A stretch of DNA of 47,258 bases from Deltaproteobacteria bacterium (GTDB lineage Bacteria; Myxococcota_A; Polyangia; Polyangiales; Polyangiaceae): assembly GCA_003235365.1 (NCBI GenBank), contig QJWJ01000451.1:1-47258 (forward strand), in the 5' to 3' direction. Below are positions 1 to 8,001 of the stretch, piece after piece. Every line of letters starts with the position of its first letter. Positions within the stretch are counted from its first letter, which is position 1. The position numbers and the translations under genes were made by a program. The notes beneath the pieces were generated by a model that searched no databases, was not told where the DNA came from, and saw only the letters and a list, made by a program, of their open reading frames with translations.

Positions 1-1077
1 ACGGTCGAACACGTCGGGATCAGCAAGCGCATCGGCAACGCGCGCGAGCGGTCGCGGCTGCGTCAAACCATCGACGCCCTCAAGCCGCCAACGGGCGGGC
101 TCATCGTGCGCACGGTCGCCGAGGGCCTGACCAAGAAGCAGCTCAAAGCGGACGTCGGATACCTGATCAAGGTGTGGTCGGAGATTGGGCGACGCAAACG
201 CCACGCCAACAAAGCCCCAACGATGCTCTACGAAGAGCTCGACTTGGTGCTCAAGGCTGCACGCGACATGTTTACGGACGAGATCGATCACATCGTGATC
301 GACGACCGCGAACAGTACGGGCGCTTGGCCCGCTTCGTCGAGATGTTCATGCCGGGCCGCGTCAAGGACATCCTGCTGTACACCGGCGATGAACCCTTCT
401 TCGACGCCTACGGCATCGAAGACGAGATCAAGCGTGCCCTCGGTCGCAAAGTGCCGCTGCCGAGTGGCGGTTCTTTGATCGTCGACCAAGCCGAAGCGTT
501 GACTGCGATCGACGTCAACACGGGTCGTTATGTCGGCAAGGGCAGCAAGGATCTCGAAGAAACGGCGCTGAAAACCAATCTCGAAGCTGTCGACGAGATC
601 GCCTACCAGCTGCGCTTCCGAAACATCGGTGGCCTCGTGATCCTGGATCTCATCGACATGGAGCGGGCGGAGAACCGCGAGAAGGTCTGGCGAGCTCTCG
701 AGCACAAGCTCGCGAAAGACAAGGCAAAGACGACGATCAATCGGATCAGTGAGCTAGGGTTGATCGAAATGACGCGCAAACGCACCCGGGAAAGCCTGGG
801 GCGTATCATGCACGAGCCCTGCTTTTACTGTGATGGCACTGGCCACATTCAGTCACGTGAGACGGTCGCCTACGAGATTTTGCGGCAGATCCGACGCGAC
901 CGGCAGAATCTGACGGGCTATTCTGTGCGCGTGCACGCTCACCCTGCGGTCATCGACTTTCTGAAGATCGAAGCCAAGGACGCCGTTCAGGAGGCCGAGC
1001 GACGCTACATGCGACGCATCGAGTTGGTACCCCGGCAGGAGTACCACTTGGAGCAATACGATCTACAAGGGCGGTAA
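1..1077 (+). CDS. rng: Ribonuclease G/E family endoribonuclease, 3' part (left-truncated)
   Basis: The frame is open from base 1, so the N-terminal S1 domain and the gene start lie outside the window and 358 C-terminal residues remain. RNase G/E cuts single-stranded RNA in rRNA maturation and mRNA turnover. The visible catalytic region has the two Mg-binding aspartates in AIDVNTGRYVG (Asp171, window numbering) and LVILDLIDM (Asp216). A CFYCDGTG segment (Cys274, Cys277) is the zinc-link that joins protomers in RNase E. There is no long Arg/Pro-rich degradosome scaffold after the zinc-link, so it resembles RNase G or a short RNase E. It ends 3 nt before a PilZ gene on the same strand, suggesting co-transcription. 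The family call is firm; G versus E is a judgement from the short C-terminus. Confidence 0.95.
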   Translation, partial: TVEHVGISKRIGNARERSRLRQTIDALKPPTGGLIVRTVAEGLTKKQLKADVGYLIKVWSEIGRRKRHANKAPTMLYEELDLVLKAARDMFTDEIDHIVIDDREQYGRLARFVEMFMPGRVKDILLYTGDEPFFDAYGIEDEIKRALGRKVPLPSGGSLIVDQAEALTAIDVNTGRYVGKGSKDLEETALKTNLEAVDEIAYQLRFRNIGGLVILDLIDMERAENREKVWRALEHKLAKDKAKTTINRISELGLIEMTRKRTRESLGRIMHEPCFYCDGTGHIQSRETVAYEILRQIRRDRQNLTGYSVRVHAHPAVIDFLKIEAKDAVQEAERRYMRRIELVPRQEYHLEQYDLQGR

Positions 1078-1080
1078 GCG

Positions 1081-1404
1081 GTGTCGAACGGACGTCTCGA
1101 GAGCAGATTGACGATCAACAAGGAGTTCGACTCCTTCGATCAATTCATCGAAGAGTACGTCACCAACATTTCTCAGAGTGGCGTCTTCATCAAAACCAAG
1201 ACGCCGCTGGAAGTCGGCACGAGCGTCGACTTGCGCTTCACCGTGATCATGGACGACATCGAAACGATCGAGGGAGTCGGTGAGGTGGTGCGGGTTCAGG
1301 ACGATCCGCCGGGGATGGGCGTCGTGTTCAAAGAACTCAGCTCGTACTCGCAGAACCTGATTACGAAACTGCTCACCCAACACGGCCGCCTTGCCAAGAA
1401 GTGA
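1081..1404 (+). CDS. PilZ domain protein (TIGR02266-like)
   Basis: This 107-residue protein is essentially one PilZ domain. An RxxxR motif (Arg5 to Arg9) is followed by NISQSG at residues 29-34, the two motifs that bind cyclic di-GMP in PilZ proteins. The beta-barrel follows, and the end is a short basic tail. I recall this small stand-alone form as typical of myxobacteria, where many paralogues occur. The start is GTG, 3 nt after the RNase stop, with a G-rich ribosome binding site inside the RNase 3' end. Its likely role is a cytoplasmic c-di-GMP effector; the partner is unknown. Both motifs are intact, so binding is plausible but not shown. Confidence 0.85.
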   Translation: MSNGRLESRLTINKEFDSFDQFIEEYVTNISQSGVFIKTKTPLEVGTSVDLRFTVIMDDIETIEGVGEVVRVQDDPPGMGVVFKELSSYSQNLITKLLTQHGRLAKK

Positions 1405-2583
1405 GTGGCGAGGGTGGGAATCGGTGGGTGGGGCGCGTCGCGGAAGCGAGATGACGTTCACTGGTTTCCGGCGGTAGCTTGCCCCGAGCGTTGCCTTCCT
1501 ACAGCCATGCTCGGATTGGTCGCGCTGGCAGCGCTCGCCAGCGTCGCGGGTTGTCGCGAATCCGATCCACCGATCCCGACGGCGCGCATCAAAGAGGTGT
1601 CTGCGACGAGTCGCCCCGCGACAACGACACCTCAGCCGGAACCCACGCAGCCCGAACCCCTCGCGAGCGCCACTAGCCCTGAGCCGACGCCAGCGCCAAT
1701 TGCAACTCGGGCTCGCGATCCCGCTTGCCCTGTCTTCCACGCCGGTCGCACCTTGGGCACACTCGACAACCCCGCGCTGGTCGAGATCTCAGGCGTAGCC
1801 GCTAGCCGCACACGCCCTGGCGTGCTGTACGTCCACAACGATTCCGGCGACGCGGCGCGATTCTTCGCGCTCAACCCACGCATGGAAATGTTCGCGGAGT
1901 ATCAGCTCGAAGGGATTACCGCCATCGACTGGGAGGACGTGGCCATCGGACCAGCGAGCGACGGTGTGACGTCGCTCTTCTTCGCTGACACCGGTGACAA
2001 CTCGGCGCGGGAAACAGGGGTGGGTCGAGACCATGTCGAGGTCGTACGCGTGCCGGAACCGACGCTGTCGCCGGGCAAGCACTCGCTCAGCGACGCAGTG
2101 CCACTACCACTCGTGTACCCGGATCGACCGCACGATTGCGAAGCGCTCGCCGTCGATCCAACGACGGGGGACCTCTACCTCGCCACGAAAGAGGCCGACA
2201 CCAGCAGCCTCTTGTTCACCGTCCACGATCCGAAGCCCGGGAAGCTCAACACGTTGACACTCGTCGGCGAGGTGGGGCGAGCGCCAAACCCGATGCCGCT
2301 GGGATTCGAGTTCGTCACCGCGATGGACTTTCACTTCCGCGCGGATGCGGCGATCGTGCGGACCTACGAAAGCGCGTGGCTGTGGCAACGCGACCCCAAC
2401 GAAACCTGGGGCACAGCTCTGGCGCGAACCCCCCGACGAGTTCCGACACGACTCGAAGCGCTGGGTGAAGGCATCACGTTCGCCGACGACCGCCAGAGCT
2501 ACGTCACGATCAGCGAAGGTGAACGCAGTCCGGTCTGGCTCTATTCCGAGCTGTCGGATTGTAGACCCACCAACGGCGAGTGA
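1405..2583 (+). CDS. Putative lipoprotein with beta-propeller-like repeats
   Basis: The reading frame begins directly after the PilZ stop. A hydrophobic stretch ending in the lipobox ASVAGC predicts an exported lipoprotein. The GTG at 1405 would put about 34 extra residues before this signal, so the ATG at 1507 may be the real start; neither has a convincing ribosome binding site. After the Cys comes a Pro/Thr-rich linker, then about 280 residues with recurring blade-like motifs such as GVLYVHNDSGD, LFFADTGDN and GDLYLATKE, as in secreted SdiA-regulated or NHL-like propellers. No catalytic motif was recognised. It is convergent with the next gene, with 25 nt between stops. Function unknown; probably a surface or periplasmic binding protein. 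Confidence 0.7.
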   Translation: MARVGIGGWGASRKRDDVHWFPAVACPERCLPTAMLGLVALAALASVAGCRESDPPIPTARIKEVSATSRPATTTPQPEPTQPEPLASATSPEPTPAPIATRARDPACPVFHAGRTLGTLDNPALVEISGVAASRTRPGVLYVHNDSGDAARFFALNPRMEMFAEYQLEGITAIDWEDVAIGPASDGVTSLFFADTGDNSARETGVGRDHVEVVRVPEPTLSPGKHSLSDAVPLPLVYPDRPHDCEALAVDPTTGDLYLATKEADTSSLLFTVHDPKPGKLNTLTLVGEVGRAPNPMPLGFEFVTAMDFHFRADAAIVRTYESAWLWQRDPNETWGTALARTPRRVPTRLEALGEGITFADDRQSYVTISEGERSPVWLYSELSDCRPTNGE

Positions 2584-2608
2584 CGGGGGCGAGGCGTCGT
2601 CCTCGACG

Positions 2609-3604
2609 TCAGGGGGCGCGGGGAGGGTCGACCGAACGCGCTGGCGGGTCCACACGGCGGCGTTGGGTGGCCCGCGATACCTGCAGCAATCCGACCAGCA
2701 CCACGCCGACGCCGGCGACCTGCAGGGTGCTCAAACGCTGGCCCAGAACCACGTAGGCGAGCAAGCTGGCCGACAACGGTTGCCACAACAACCCAACCGA
2801 CAACAGACTCGCCGAAACGTGATGCGCGCTCCAGATGATCAGCCCTTGCCCGATCAGCTGGGCGAACAGCGCCATGCCCACCAGCGGCACCCAGCCGCTG
2901 GCACTGCTCGGAAGCACGGGCTGACCCGTCGCGAAGCAAGCGAGCGCCAACGACCCGCCGCAAACGGATGCAGTCCAGGCCATTACCCGCAACGCCCCAG
3001 CGAAGCGCCGCACCCAGCGCAACGACAACTGGTAAGCCGCGTACCAGACCGCAGTCAGCGCGCCCAACGCGTTGCCGAAGCCATAGTCTGCCCCGCCGCC
3101 CGGCAGCGATTCGAGCACACCGGCGCCGGGCCGGCTCAGCAGCAGCGCGCTTCCGCCCACTGCCAGACAAGCACCGCCAAAAAAGCGTGTCGAGGGACGT
3201 TCACCCAGCCACACCCAAGCAATGATCGGCACGAACACCGCCGCCAGATTCGCGAGGAACGTGGCACCGCCGGCGGAGATGGCAGTCATCGCCGTGTGCC
3301 ACGACGCCAAGTCCGCCGCGAAGAACAGGCCGGGCAAGAGCAGTAGCAGGCGCTGGCGCCGGCACTTCGAGCGTTCGATTCCGCTGTGCCGAAGTACTAG
3401 TCGCGATGCACGACCGGGCCTGGTCCAACTCGTCCAAGCCAGCGCGCCCCAGAGCACGGGGGCCGCTAGCGCAGTGCGCCACATCGCGGTGACCAGAGGC
3501 GACAGCGCCGTCGAGTCGTGCGCCACGACTGCAAAGATGGGCGCGGTCGCGATGAACGTCGCGCCGGCGAACACGCCAATCACGCCCTTGGGTGAATCAC
3601 TCAC
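2609..3604 (-). CDS. EamA/DMT-superfamily transporter
   Basis: This 331-residue inner-membrane protein has about ten hydrophobic segments in two EamA-like repeats. Family features include the Pro-rich FVPIIAWVWLGERP segment ending the first repeat and SLLAYVVLGQRLS ending the second. Members export metabolites or amino acids, but the substrate cannot be read from sequence. A basic loop (about residues 62-85) interrupts the early part of the first half. The start is GTG at 3602-3604, with a G-rich Shine-Dalgarno 6-7 nt upstream that lies in the 3' arm of a hairpin (see 3609-3629), suggesting translational control. It is a monocistronic gene convergent with the lipoprotein gene. Confidence 0.85.
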   Translation of the reverse strand: MSDSPKGVIGVFAGATFIATAPIFAVVAHDSTALSPLVTAMWRTALAAPVLWGALAWTSWTRPGRASRLVLRHSGIERSKCRRQRLLLLLPGLFFAADLASWHTAMTAISAGGATFLANLAAVFVPIIAWVWLGERPSTRFFGGACLAVGGSALLLSRPGAGVLESLPGGGADYGFGNALGALTAVWYAAYQLSLRWVRRFAGALRVMAWTASVCGGSLALACFATGQPVLPSSASGWVPLVGMALFAQLIGQGLIIWSAHHVSASLLSVGLLWQPLSASLLAYVVLGQRLSTLQVAGVGVVLVGLLQVSRATQRRRVDPPARSVDPPRAP

Positions 3605-3608
3605 CCGT

Positions 3609-3629
3609 CACACCCCCTTTGCGGGTGTG
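3609..3629 (-). promoter_or_regulatory. Hairpin over the ribosome binding site of the EamA gene
   Basis: CACACCC (3609-3615) and GGGTGTG (3623-3629) form a perfect 7-bp stem with a 7-nt loop. In the minus-strand mRNA the 3' arm contains the GGGGGTG Shine-Dalgarno and ends 4 nt before the GTG start. The geometry fits a ribosome-site sequestering hairpin. No ligand-binding aptamer was recognised. Confidence 0.45.
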
Positions 3630-3825
3630 CGCGGGGATCGAACTAGGAGGCCAAGGAGGTCCACGCGCGGGGGTTACACCCGATGGGGAGACGGAACAAG
3701 GCTTCTTCCCACTGCAATCCGAGCTTCGGCTCTGCCGAGGGACGCCGCCCGGCGCGTCCCTTCCCGCGGGCTGTGTCATCAGGATCGGAACGCGATTGCA
3801 CGCTGGCCGACTGACGCATACGGGT

Positions 3826-3882
3826 ACCGTTCCTTGCGGAACGGTCTAAAGTAGAGAGGGTACCGAGCCGTTGGGGGCTCGG
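3826..3882 (+). promoter_or_regulatory. Two tandem inverted repeats in the leader of the PAS kinase gene
   Basis: The first repeat is a perfect 8-bp stem, ACCGTTCC (3826-3833) with GGAACGGT (3838-3845), and a 4-nt loop. The second is a perfect 7-bp stem, CCGAGCC (3863-3869) with GGCTCGG (3876-3882), and a 6-nt loop. Both are introduced by GGGTACCG. Between them lies a -10-like TAAAGT (3847-3852), so the first repeat would sit over the -35 region, like an operator or activator site. The second ends just before the Shine-Dalgarno GGGGAGA. The rest of 3605-3893 holds another hairpin (7-bp arms at about 3750-3771) and no gene I can support. Confidence 0.5.
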
Positions 3883-3893
3883 TGGGGAGAAGT

Positions 3894-5549
3894 GTGGCCC
3901 AAACCGACTCGACGAGGGCGAAAGACGCTAACGAAGTCGATACGCTCCGCAGAGAGGTAGCGACGCTGCGCTCGCGCGTGCAGCAGCTCGAGGTGCAGTT
4001 GGCTCGACAGAGCGAGCCTGGCGCGCCGAATGGCCGCAATGGCTCATTTACCGGCTCTCCTTACCGGAGCGACGTATCTGTCGCAGATGAACAAATGCCC
4101 GTGGGGAGTTGGGCTTGGGAGATTCCAAGCGGTCGCATCCAGTGGTCGGAAGAGTTGTTCTCCATCCTCGGTTACGACCCGCAACGAGACTCCCCCTCCA
4201 CCGAAGCCTTTCTCGCGGCCATCCACCCCGACGACGCCGACCGAGTGAGAAACAACATCGCGCGCAAGGTCGCTGACCAGATCCACTATCGAATCATTTG
4301 GCCGACGGGGGAAGTCCGATACGTCACGATGGCCGGAGCGATGTTGTTCGACAACGACGGCGCCTTGAGCAGCATGGTCGGCGTCGTTTCGGATCTGACG
4401 GCACATAGGCAGACGATAGCTGGACTGCGAAAAATGAACGGCCGCCTGCAGGCCGCTCAAGCGCTGGCAGCGCTTGGCAGCTGGGAGCTGACCCTGGCCA
4501 GCAAGAACGTATGGGTATCACCGCAACTTCTGCAGTTGTTATCCTTGAGCAAACACAACTGCACGCTGCAAGCGTTGCGCCAGCGAATCGACGAGTCCCA
4601 GCGCTCGGACTTCGACCTCATGCACGATCCTGCGCAAAACCGAGACGGACTACAGCAGACCTTCCGTTTGGCGGAGGCTCGCTCCAAAGAACGCTTCGTG
4701 AGTGTCAGAACCCAGCCGATCGCCGACGCTTCGGGACGCGTCGTGGCCATCAGCGGCACGATGTTCGACGTGACTGACCGAGTCGAACTACAGAAACGTT
4801 GGGCGCGAGCTCAAACCTGGGATGCTGTCGGTAGCTTTGCGACGGACGTTTCTCACGACTTCAGCAATCTGCTGACCGTGGTTCTCGGCAACCTCGAGCT
4901 GCACAGCGCCAACCTCAACCCGCTCCCACCGGAGTTGGACGACGCGTTTCACGCACTGCGCTGGGCCCAGGCGTTGACCAATCGACTGTTGGCGCTCGGC
5001 AGGAGGGACCGCGCGGAGCACACGCCAGTCGATCCCAACGTCATCGTCGGGTCGGTGGTTCAGTTGCTGGCTAGAGTCGTCGGGGAAGGCGTTTCGATCA
5101 GCACCCAACTCGAGCCCAACACACCGTCGATATCCATCGACCGCGAGCGTTTCGAACAAGCGCTGGTCAATCTCGTTCTCAACGCTCGCGACGTGATGAA
5201 CGGCGGGGGGCAGATCGAAATCGGCACCCGGGCCATCGAACGCGGTGGTCGCCAATACACGGAGTTGTTCGTCGCAGACAACGGCCCCGGCGTCGAACCA
5301 GCACTTCGCGAACGCGTATTTGAGCCATTCTTCACCACGAAGAAGCGAGGCAAAGGCGCGGGGCTTGGATTGACGATGGTCCTGAGCACCGTGGAGCAGC
5401 ACGGCGGAGAAGTCGTGGTGGACACCTCTGAACAAGGGGGAGCGCTCTTTCGAGTTTTCCTACCCCATTCGGGGGTTAACGGGCACTCTGCGCCCATGCC
5501 GCTCAGTGGCCAGGGCCCCGAGTCCCGTAAGCCGAGCCGAAGGCCTTAG
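3894..5549 (+). CDS. PAS-PAS sensor histidine kinase
   Basis: The GTG at 3894 is chosen because GGGGAGA lies just upstream; an in-frame GTG at 3882 falls in a hairpin. The 551-residue product has no signal or membrane segment and is probably cytoplasmic. Order: coiled coil (about 14-40), PAS 1 (about 70-168, with GWAWE-like SWAWEI and HPDD), PAS 2 (about 190-297), then a HisKA/HATPase core. The phosphoacceptor is His321 in VSHDFSNLL; the N box is LVNLVLNARD, the G1 box DNGPG, the F box FEPFF and the G2 box GAGLGL, all intact. It lacks a receiver domain and no response regulator is adjacent, so its partner is unlinked. The signal is unknown. Confidence 0.93.
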   Translation: MAQTDSTRAKDANEVDTLRREVATLRSRVQQLEVQLARQSEPGAPNGRNGSFTGSPYRSDVSVADEQMPVGSWAWEIPSGRIQWSEELFSILGYDPQRDSPSTEAFLAAIHPDDADRVRNNIARKVADQIHYRIIWPTGEVRYVTMAGAMLFDNDGALSSMVGVVSDLTAHRQTIAGLRKMNGRLQAAQALAALGSWELTLASKNVWVSPQLLQLLSLSKHNCTLQALRQRIDESQRSDFDLMHDPAQNRDGLQQTFRLAEARSKERFVSVRTQPIADASGRVVAISGTMFDVTDRVELQKRWARAQTWDAVGSFATDVSHDFSNLLTVVLGNLELHSANLNPLPPELDDAFHALRWAQALTNRLLALGRRDRAEHTPVDPNVIVGSVVQLLARVVGEGVSISTQLEPNTPSISIDRERFEQALVNLVLNARDVMNGGGQIEIGTRAIERGGRQYTELFVADNGPGVEPALRERVFEPFFTTKKRGKGAGLGLTMVLSTVEQHGGEVVVDTSEQGGALFRVFLPHSGVNGHSAPMPLSGQGPESRKPSRRP

Positions 5550-5621
5550 AACGGCTCCCGACGGCAGCGGTGACGCCAAAGGCGCGGAACGTATCCGAAC
5601 AGTGAGTTTGTGGGCAGTCGG

Positions 5622-5650
5622 TTGGCACCGGCGGCAGCGCTTCGTACACT
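5622..5650 (+). promoter_or_regulatory. Promoter for a probably leaderless oxygenase mRNA
   Basis: TTGGCA (5622-5627), a 17-nt spacer and TACACT (5645-5650) fit a housekeeping sigma promoter. The ATG at 5658 begins 7 nt after the -10, where the transcript would start, and there is no Shine-Dalgarno. Confidence 0.5.
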
Positions 5651-5657
5651 GGCGCCG

Positions 5658-6290
5658 ATGGCCGTTCCCCCGCTCAGAGAATCGTACCCTGGTGGCAGGC
5701 AACTGTATCAGGGTCCGGACGTTCACGTCGTCGACAGCTTCGTTCAGCGAGATGAAGCCCTGTGTTTGATGCGTATCGCGGGACCGATCATGGGCGAATC
5801 CAAGGTCAGCGGCGACAAGGCGGGGTTCAAGAGCGCAGGCCGCACCAATTCTCTCGCTTGGGTCAAGCACGATCACGATCCTGTGGTCAACCGCCTGGCG
5901 GAACGCATCGCCGACCTGATCGGGCTGCCGTTGGAGAACGCGGAGTCCTACCAAGTGATCCGCTACGACGTGACTCAGGAGTATCGCTCACACTTCGACG
6001 CGTACGATCTGTCGACCGAGCGTGGTCAGCGTTGCTGCGCACGCGGGGGCCAACGTTTGGTGACTGTCTTGGGTTATCTAACCCCAGTCGAGGCAGGAGG
6101 CGCAACGCGCTTCCCCAACATGAACCTCGACGTCGAGCCAGCGCCGGGGCGGTTGTTAATCTTCCACAACTGCCACCGGGGAACCAACGAGCGACATCCC
6201 GATTCGCTGCACCAAGGCAGCCCGGTCGACAAGGGGCGAAAGTGGGCCTTCAACCTATGGTTTCACGAGCGCCGCTTCCAACCTACATGA
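5658..6290 (+). CDS. Prolyl 4-hydroxylase-like 2-oxoglutarate/Fe(II) dioxygenase
   Basis: This 210-residue protein has the P4Hc double-stranded beta-helix. The iron ligands are His112 and Asp114 (SHFDAYD) and His185 (SLHQGSPV), and Lys195 (KGRKWAFNLWF) is placed to bind 2-oxoglutarate, so it should be an active dioxygenase. GGATRFPNMN before the distal His is typical of the collagen/HIF-type hydroxylase family. No signal peptide is seen. The substrate is probably a protein but cannot be named. The start is the ATG at 5658; an upstream in-frame GTG at 5610 lies ahead of the predicted promoter. It lies 108 nt after the kinase gene and has its own promoter, so it is likely a separate unit. Confidence 0.88.
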   Translation: MAVPPLRESYPGGRQLYQGPDVHVVDSFVQRDEALCLMRIAGPIMGESKVSGDKAGFKSAGRTNSLAWVKHDHDPVVNRLAERIADLIGLPLENAESYQVIRYDVTQEYRSHFDAYDLSTERGQRCCARGGQRLVTVLGYLTPVEAGGATRFPNMNLDVEPAPGRLLIFHNCHRGTNERHPDSLHQGSPVDKGRKWAFNLWFHERRFQPT

Positions 6291-6492
6291 TGTGCGACCG
6301 CGCACAGGCGGTGGCTCGCGTACGCGTCGCCAGTCGGCCGAGACTGAAATGTCGTAGTGGAAAATGCGGCGATAACCCATGCCCCACGCGGGACGTCGCC
6401 ACCGACGCTGCCGACTTCGAAAACGAAACACACGCTTTGCCACGTGGCTGCGATCGAGCAGCCAGTCCGACTGAAGCTTTGACGCGGACGCG

Positions 6493-6521
6493 TTGACCGC
6501 CGGGGTCTGGAAGCGTACCGT
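6493..6521 (+). promoter_or_regulatory. Promoter of the Ser/Thr kinase-TPR operon
   Basis: TTGACC (6493-6498), a 17-nt spacer and TACCGT (6516-6521) match a sigma-70 type promoter. It predicts a start near 6528 and a leader of about 13 nt carrying GGAG (6528-6531) before the ATG at 6541. It also argues against the in-frame TTG at 6493 as start codon. Confidence 0.5.
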
Positions 6522-6540
6522 TGTGCTGGAGTGTTGCGGG

Positions 6541-8001
6541 ATGCAGGCGGGAGTCATTCTTTCACAGAAATACCGACTGGTTTCATTGCTCGGTCAGGGC
6601 GGAATGGGCTCGGTCTGGAAGGCCGAGCACTTGAGTCTTCAAGCGCCAGTCGCGGTGAAGCTCATCGATCCGGAGATCGCGCAAAACGCTGAAGCGCTCG
6701 CGCGGTTTCACCGCGAGGCTCGCTCGGCGGCTGCGCTGCGCAGTCCACACGTCGTACAGATCCTCGACCACGGCGTCGACGACGACACGCAGGCGCCTTT
6801 CATCGTGATGGAGATGCTGGAGGGCGAAAGCCTCGCTCAGCGGCTGGAACGATGTGGGCGACTTTCGCTCGCTCAAACGACCAAGATCTTGGTCGACGTC
6901 GGTCGGGCGCTGAACCGAGCGCACGCCGCGGGTATCGTTCACCGCGACCTGAAACCCGACAACATCTTCCTGGTGAAGAACGACGAAGAAGAGGTCGCCA
7001 AGGTGTTGGACTTCGGCATCGCCAAGACCGACAAGTTCCGCGTGGGCGATGCCGCAACTGCGACGGGCATGGTGATGGGCACGGCCTACTACATGAGCCC
7101 GGAGCAGATCAAAGGCGAGCGGGAGGTCGACCATCGCACGGACCTGTGGGCGCTCGGCGTCATCGCCTACGAGTGCTTGTCAGGGCAGAAGCCCTTCGTG
7201 TCCGAGACGCTCGGCGGCTTGGTCCTGAGGATATGCACGGAGCCGCCGCCGATTCCGTCAACCACGCAGAGCGTGCCGATTCAATTCGACGCCTGGTTCG
7301 CAAAAGCGACGGCGCGCTCGGCCGTGGACCGCTTCCAGTCGGCGAGAGAACTGGTCGATGCATTGCGCAACTTGGATCCCACGTTGGGTCCGAATCCCAC
7401 GACCGGGCCGCAACGCTCTGGGGGTACGCTGATCGTCGACACCAACGATCCACTGCCGTCAGACGGTAGCGGTGTGGCCGCGAACACCCAGAACCCAGTC
7501 TACCGCACCACTAGTGATAATCTGATACCAGCAAAGGACAAGGGCTCGCGGACCTTGGCCTTCGCGGCGCTGGCAAGCGTGCTCGTATTGGGGGCTGGCG
7601 CGGCAGGGGTGTGGTTGACCCAGCGGGGCCCGATCGAAGACGCGGCCGCCGTCGATGAGACGTCAACGACCGCAGCGGCGATGGAAGGCGTCGCAACGGC
7701 ACCGGCACCGACGCAGCCGCCGACGATTCGAGTCGCGCCGAGCCCGTCACCATCGGTCAGCGCAAGCCCCCCCGAAGACGAACGCAGCGGCTCGACCGTA
7801 ACCGAAACGCAAGCATCCGCAGCGGCAGAAGCAACCGCTGGGCCGCCGATGATCGCTCGGCAACCAGCCGTGAAGTACCGACCGCCACCCAAACGAAGAA
7901 CCGCGACGCCAGCACCCAAACCACAGCCCGAAGTCACACCGGCACCGACGCGCAAACCTGCGGGCTCGTCGCTCAGTGACATCCTGGGGACGAGAAAATG
8001 A
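6541..8001 (+). CDS. Membrane-anchored eukaryotic-type Ser/Thr protein kinase
   Basis: The 486-residue protein starts with a complete Hanks-type kinase domain (about 10-280). It has the glycine loop GQGGMGSVW (from residue 18), Lys40 in VAVK, Glu59 in the C-helix, the catalytic loop HRDLKPDN (Asp136), DFG (Asp157) and a GTAYYMSPEQ activation-segment end. One transmembrane helix (about 338-358) is followed by an outside Thr/Pro/Ala-rich tail without PASTA repeats, ending in a basic Pro-rich segment. This layout is common in myxobacteria. The gene overlaps the next by ATGA, so the kinase and the exported TPR protein are coupled and may act together; that is inference. Confidence 0.95.
   Translation: MQAGVILSQKYRLVSLLGQGGMGSVWKAEHLSLQAPVAVKLIDPEIAQNAEALARFHREARSAAALRSPHVVQILDHGVDDDTQAPFIVMEMLEGESLAQRLERCGRLSLAQTTKILVDVGRALNRAHAAGIVHRDLKPDNIFLVKNDEEEVAKVLDFGIAKTDKFRVGDAATATGMVMGTAYYMSPEQIKGEREVDHRTDLWALGVIAYECLSGQKPFVSETLGGLVLRICTEPPPIPSTTQSVPIQFDAWFAKATARSAVDRFQSARELVDALRNLDPTLGPNPTTGPQRSGGTLIVDTNDPLPSDGSGVAANTQNPVYRTTSDNLIPAKDKGSRTLAFAALASVLVLGAGAAGVWLTQRGPIEDAAAVDETSTTAAAMEGVATAPAPTQPPTIRVAPSPSPSVSASPPEDERSGSTVTETQASAAAEATAGPPMIARQPAVKYRPPPKRRTATPAPKPQPEVTPAPTRKPAGSSLSDILGTRK

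Noticed and set aside
1063..1740. Minus-strand frame of 225 codons over the PilZ region
   Set aside because: It is antisense to two supported genes and Arg-rich without a domain.
3631..3645. GTTCGATCCCC-like T-arm word on the minus strand, suggesting a tRNA
   Set aside because: The flanking bases do not form a T-stem, acceptor stem or anticodon arm.
3592..3849. Plus-strand frame of 85 codons in the gap before the PAS kinase
   Set aside because: It overlaps the EamA start, runs through hairpins and resembles no family; not supported as a gene.
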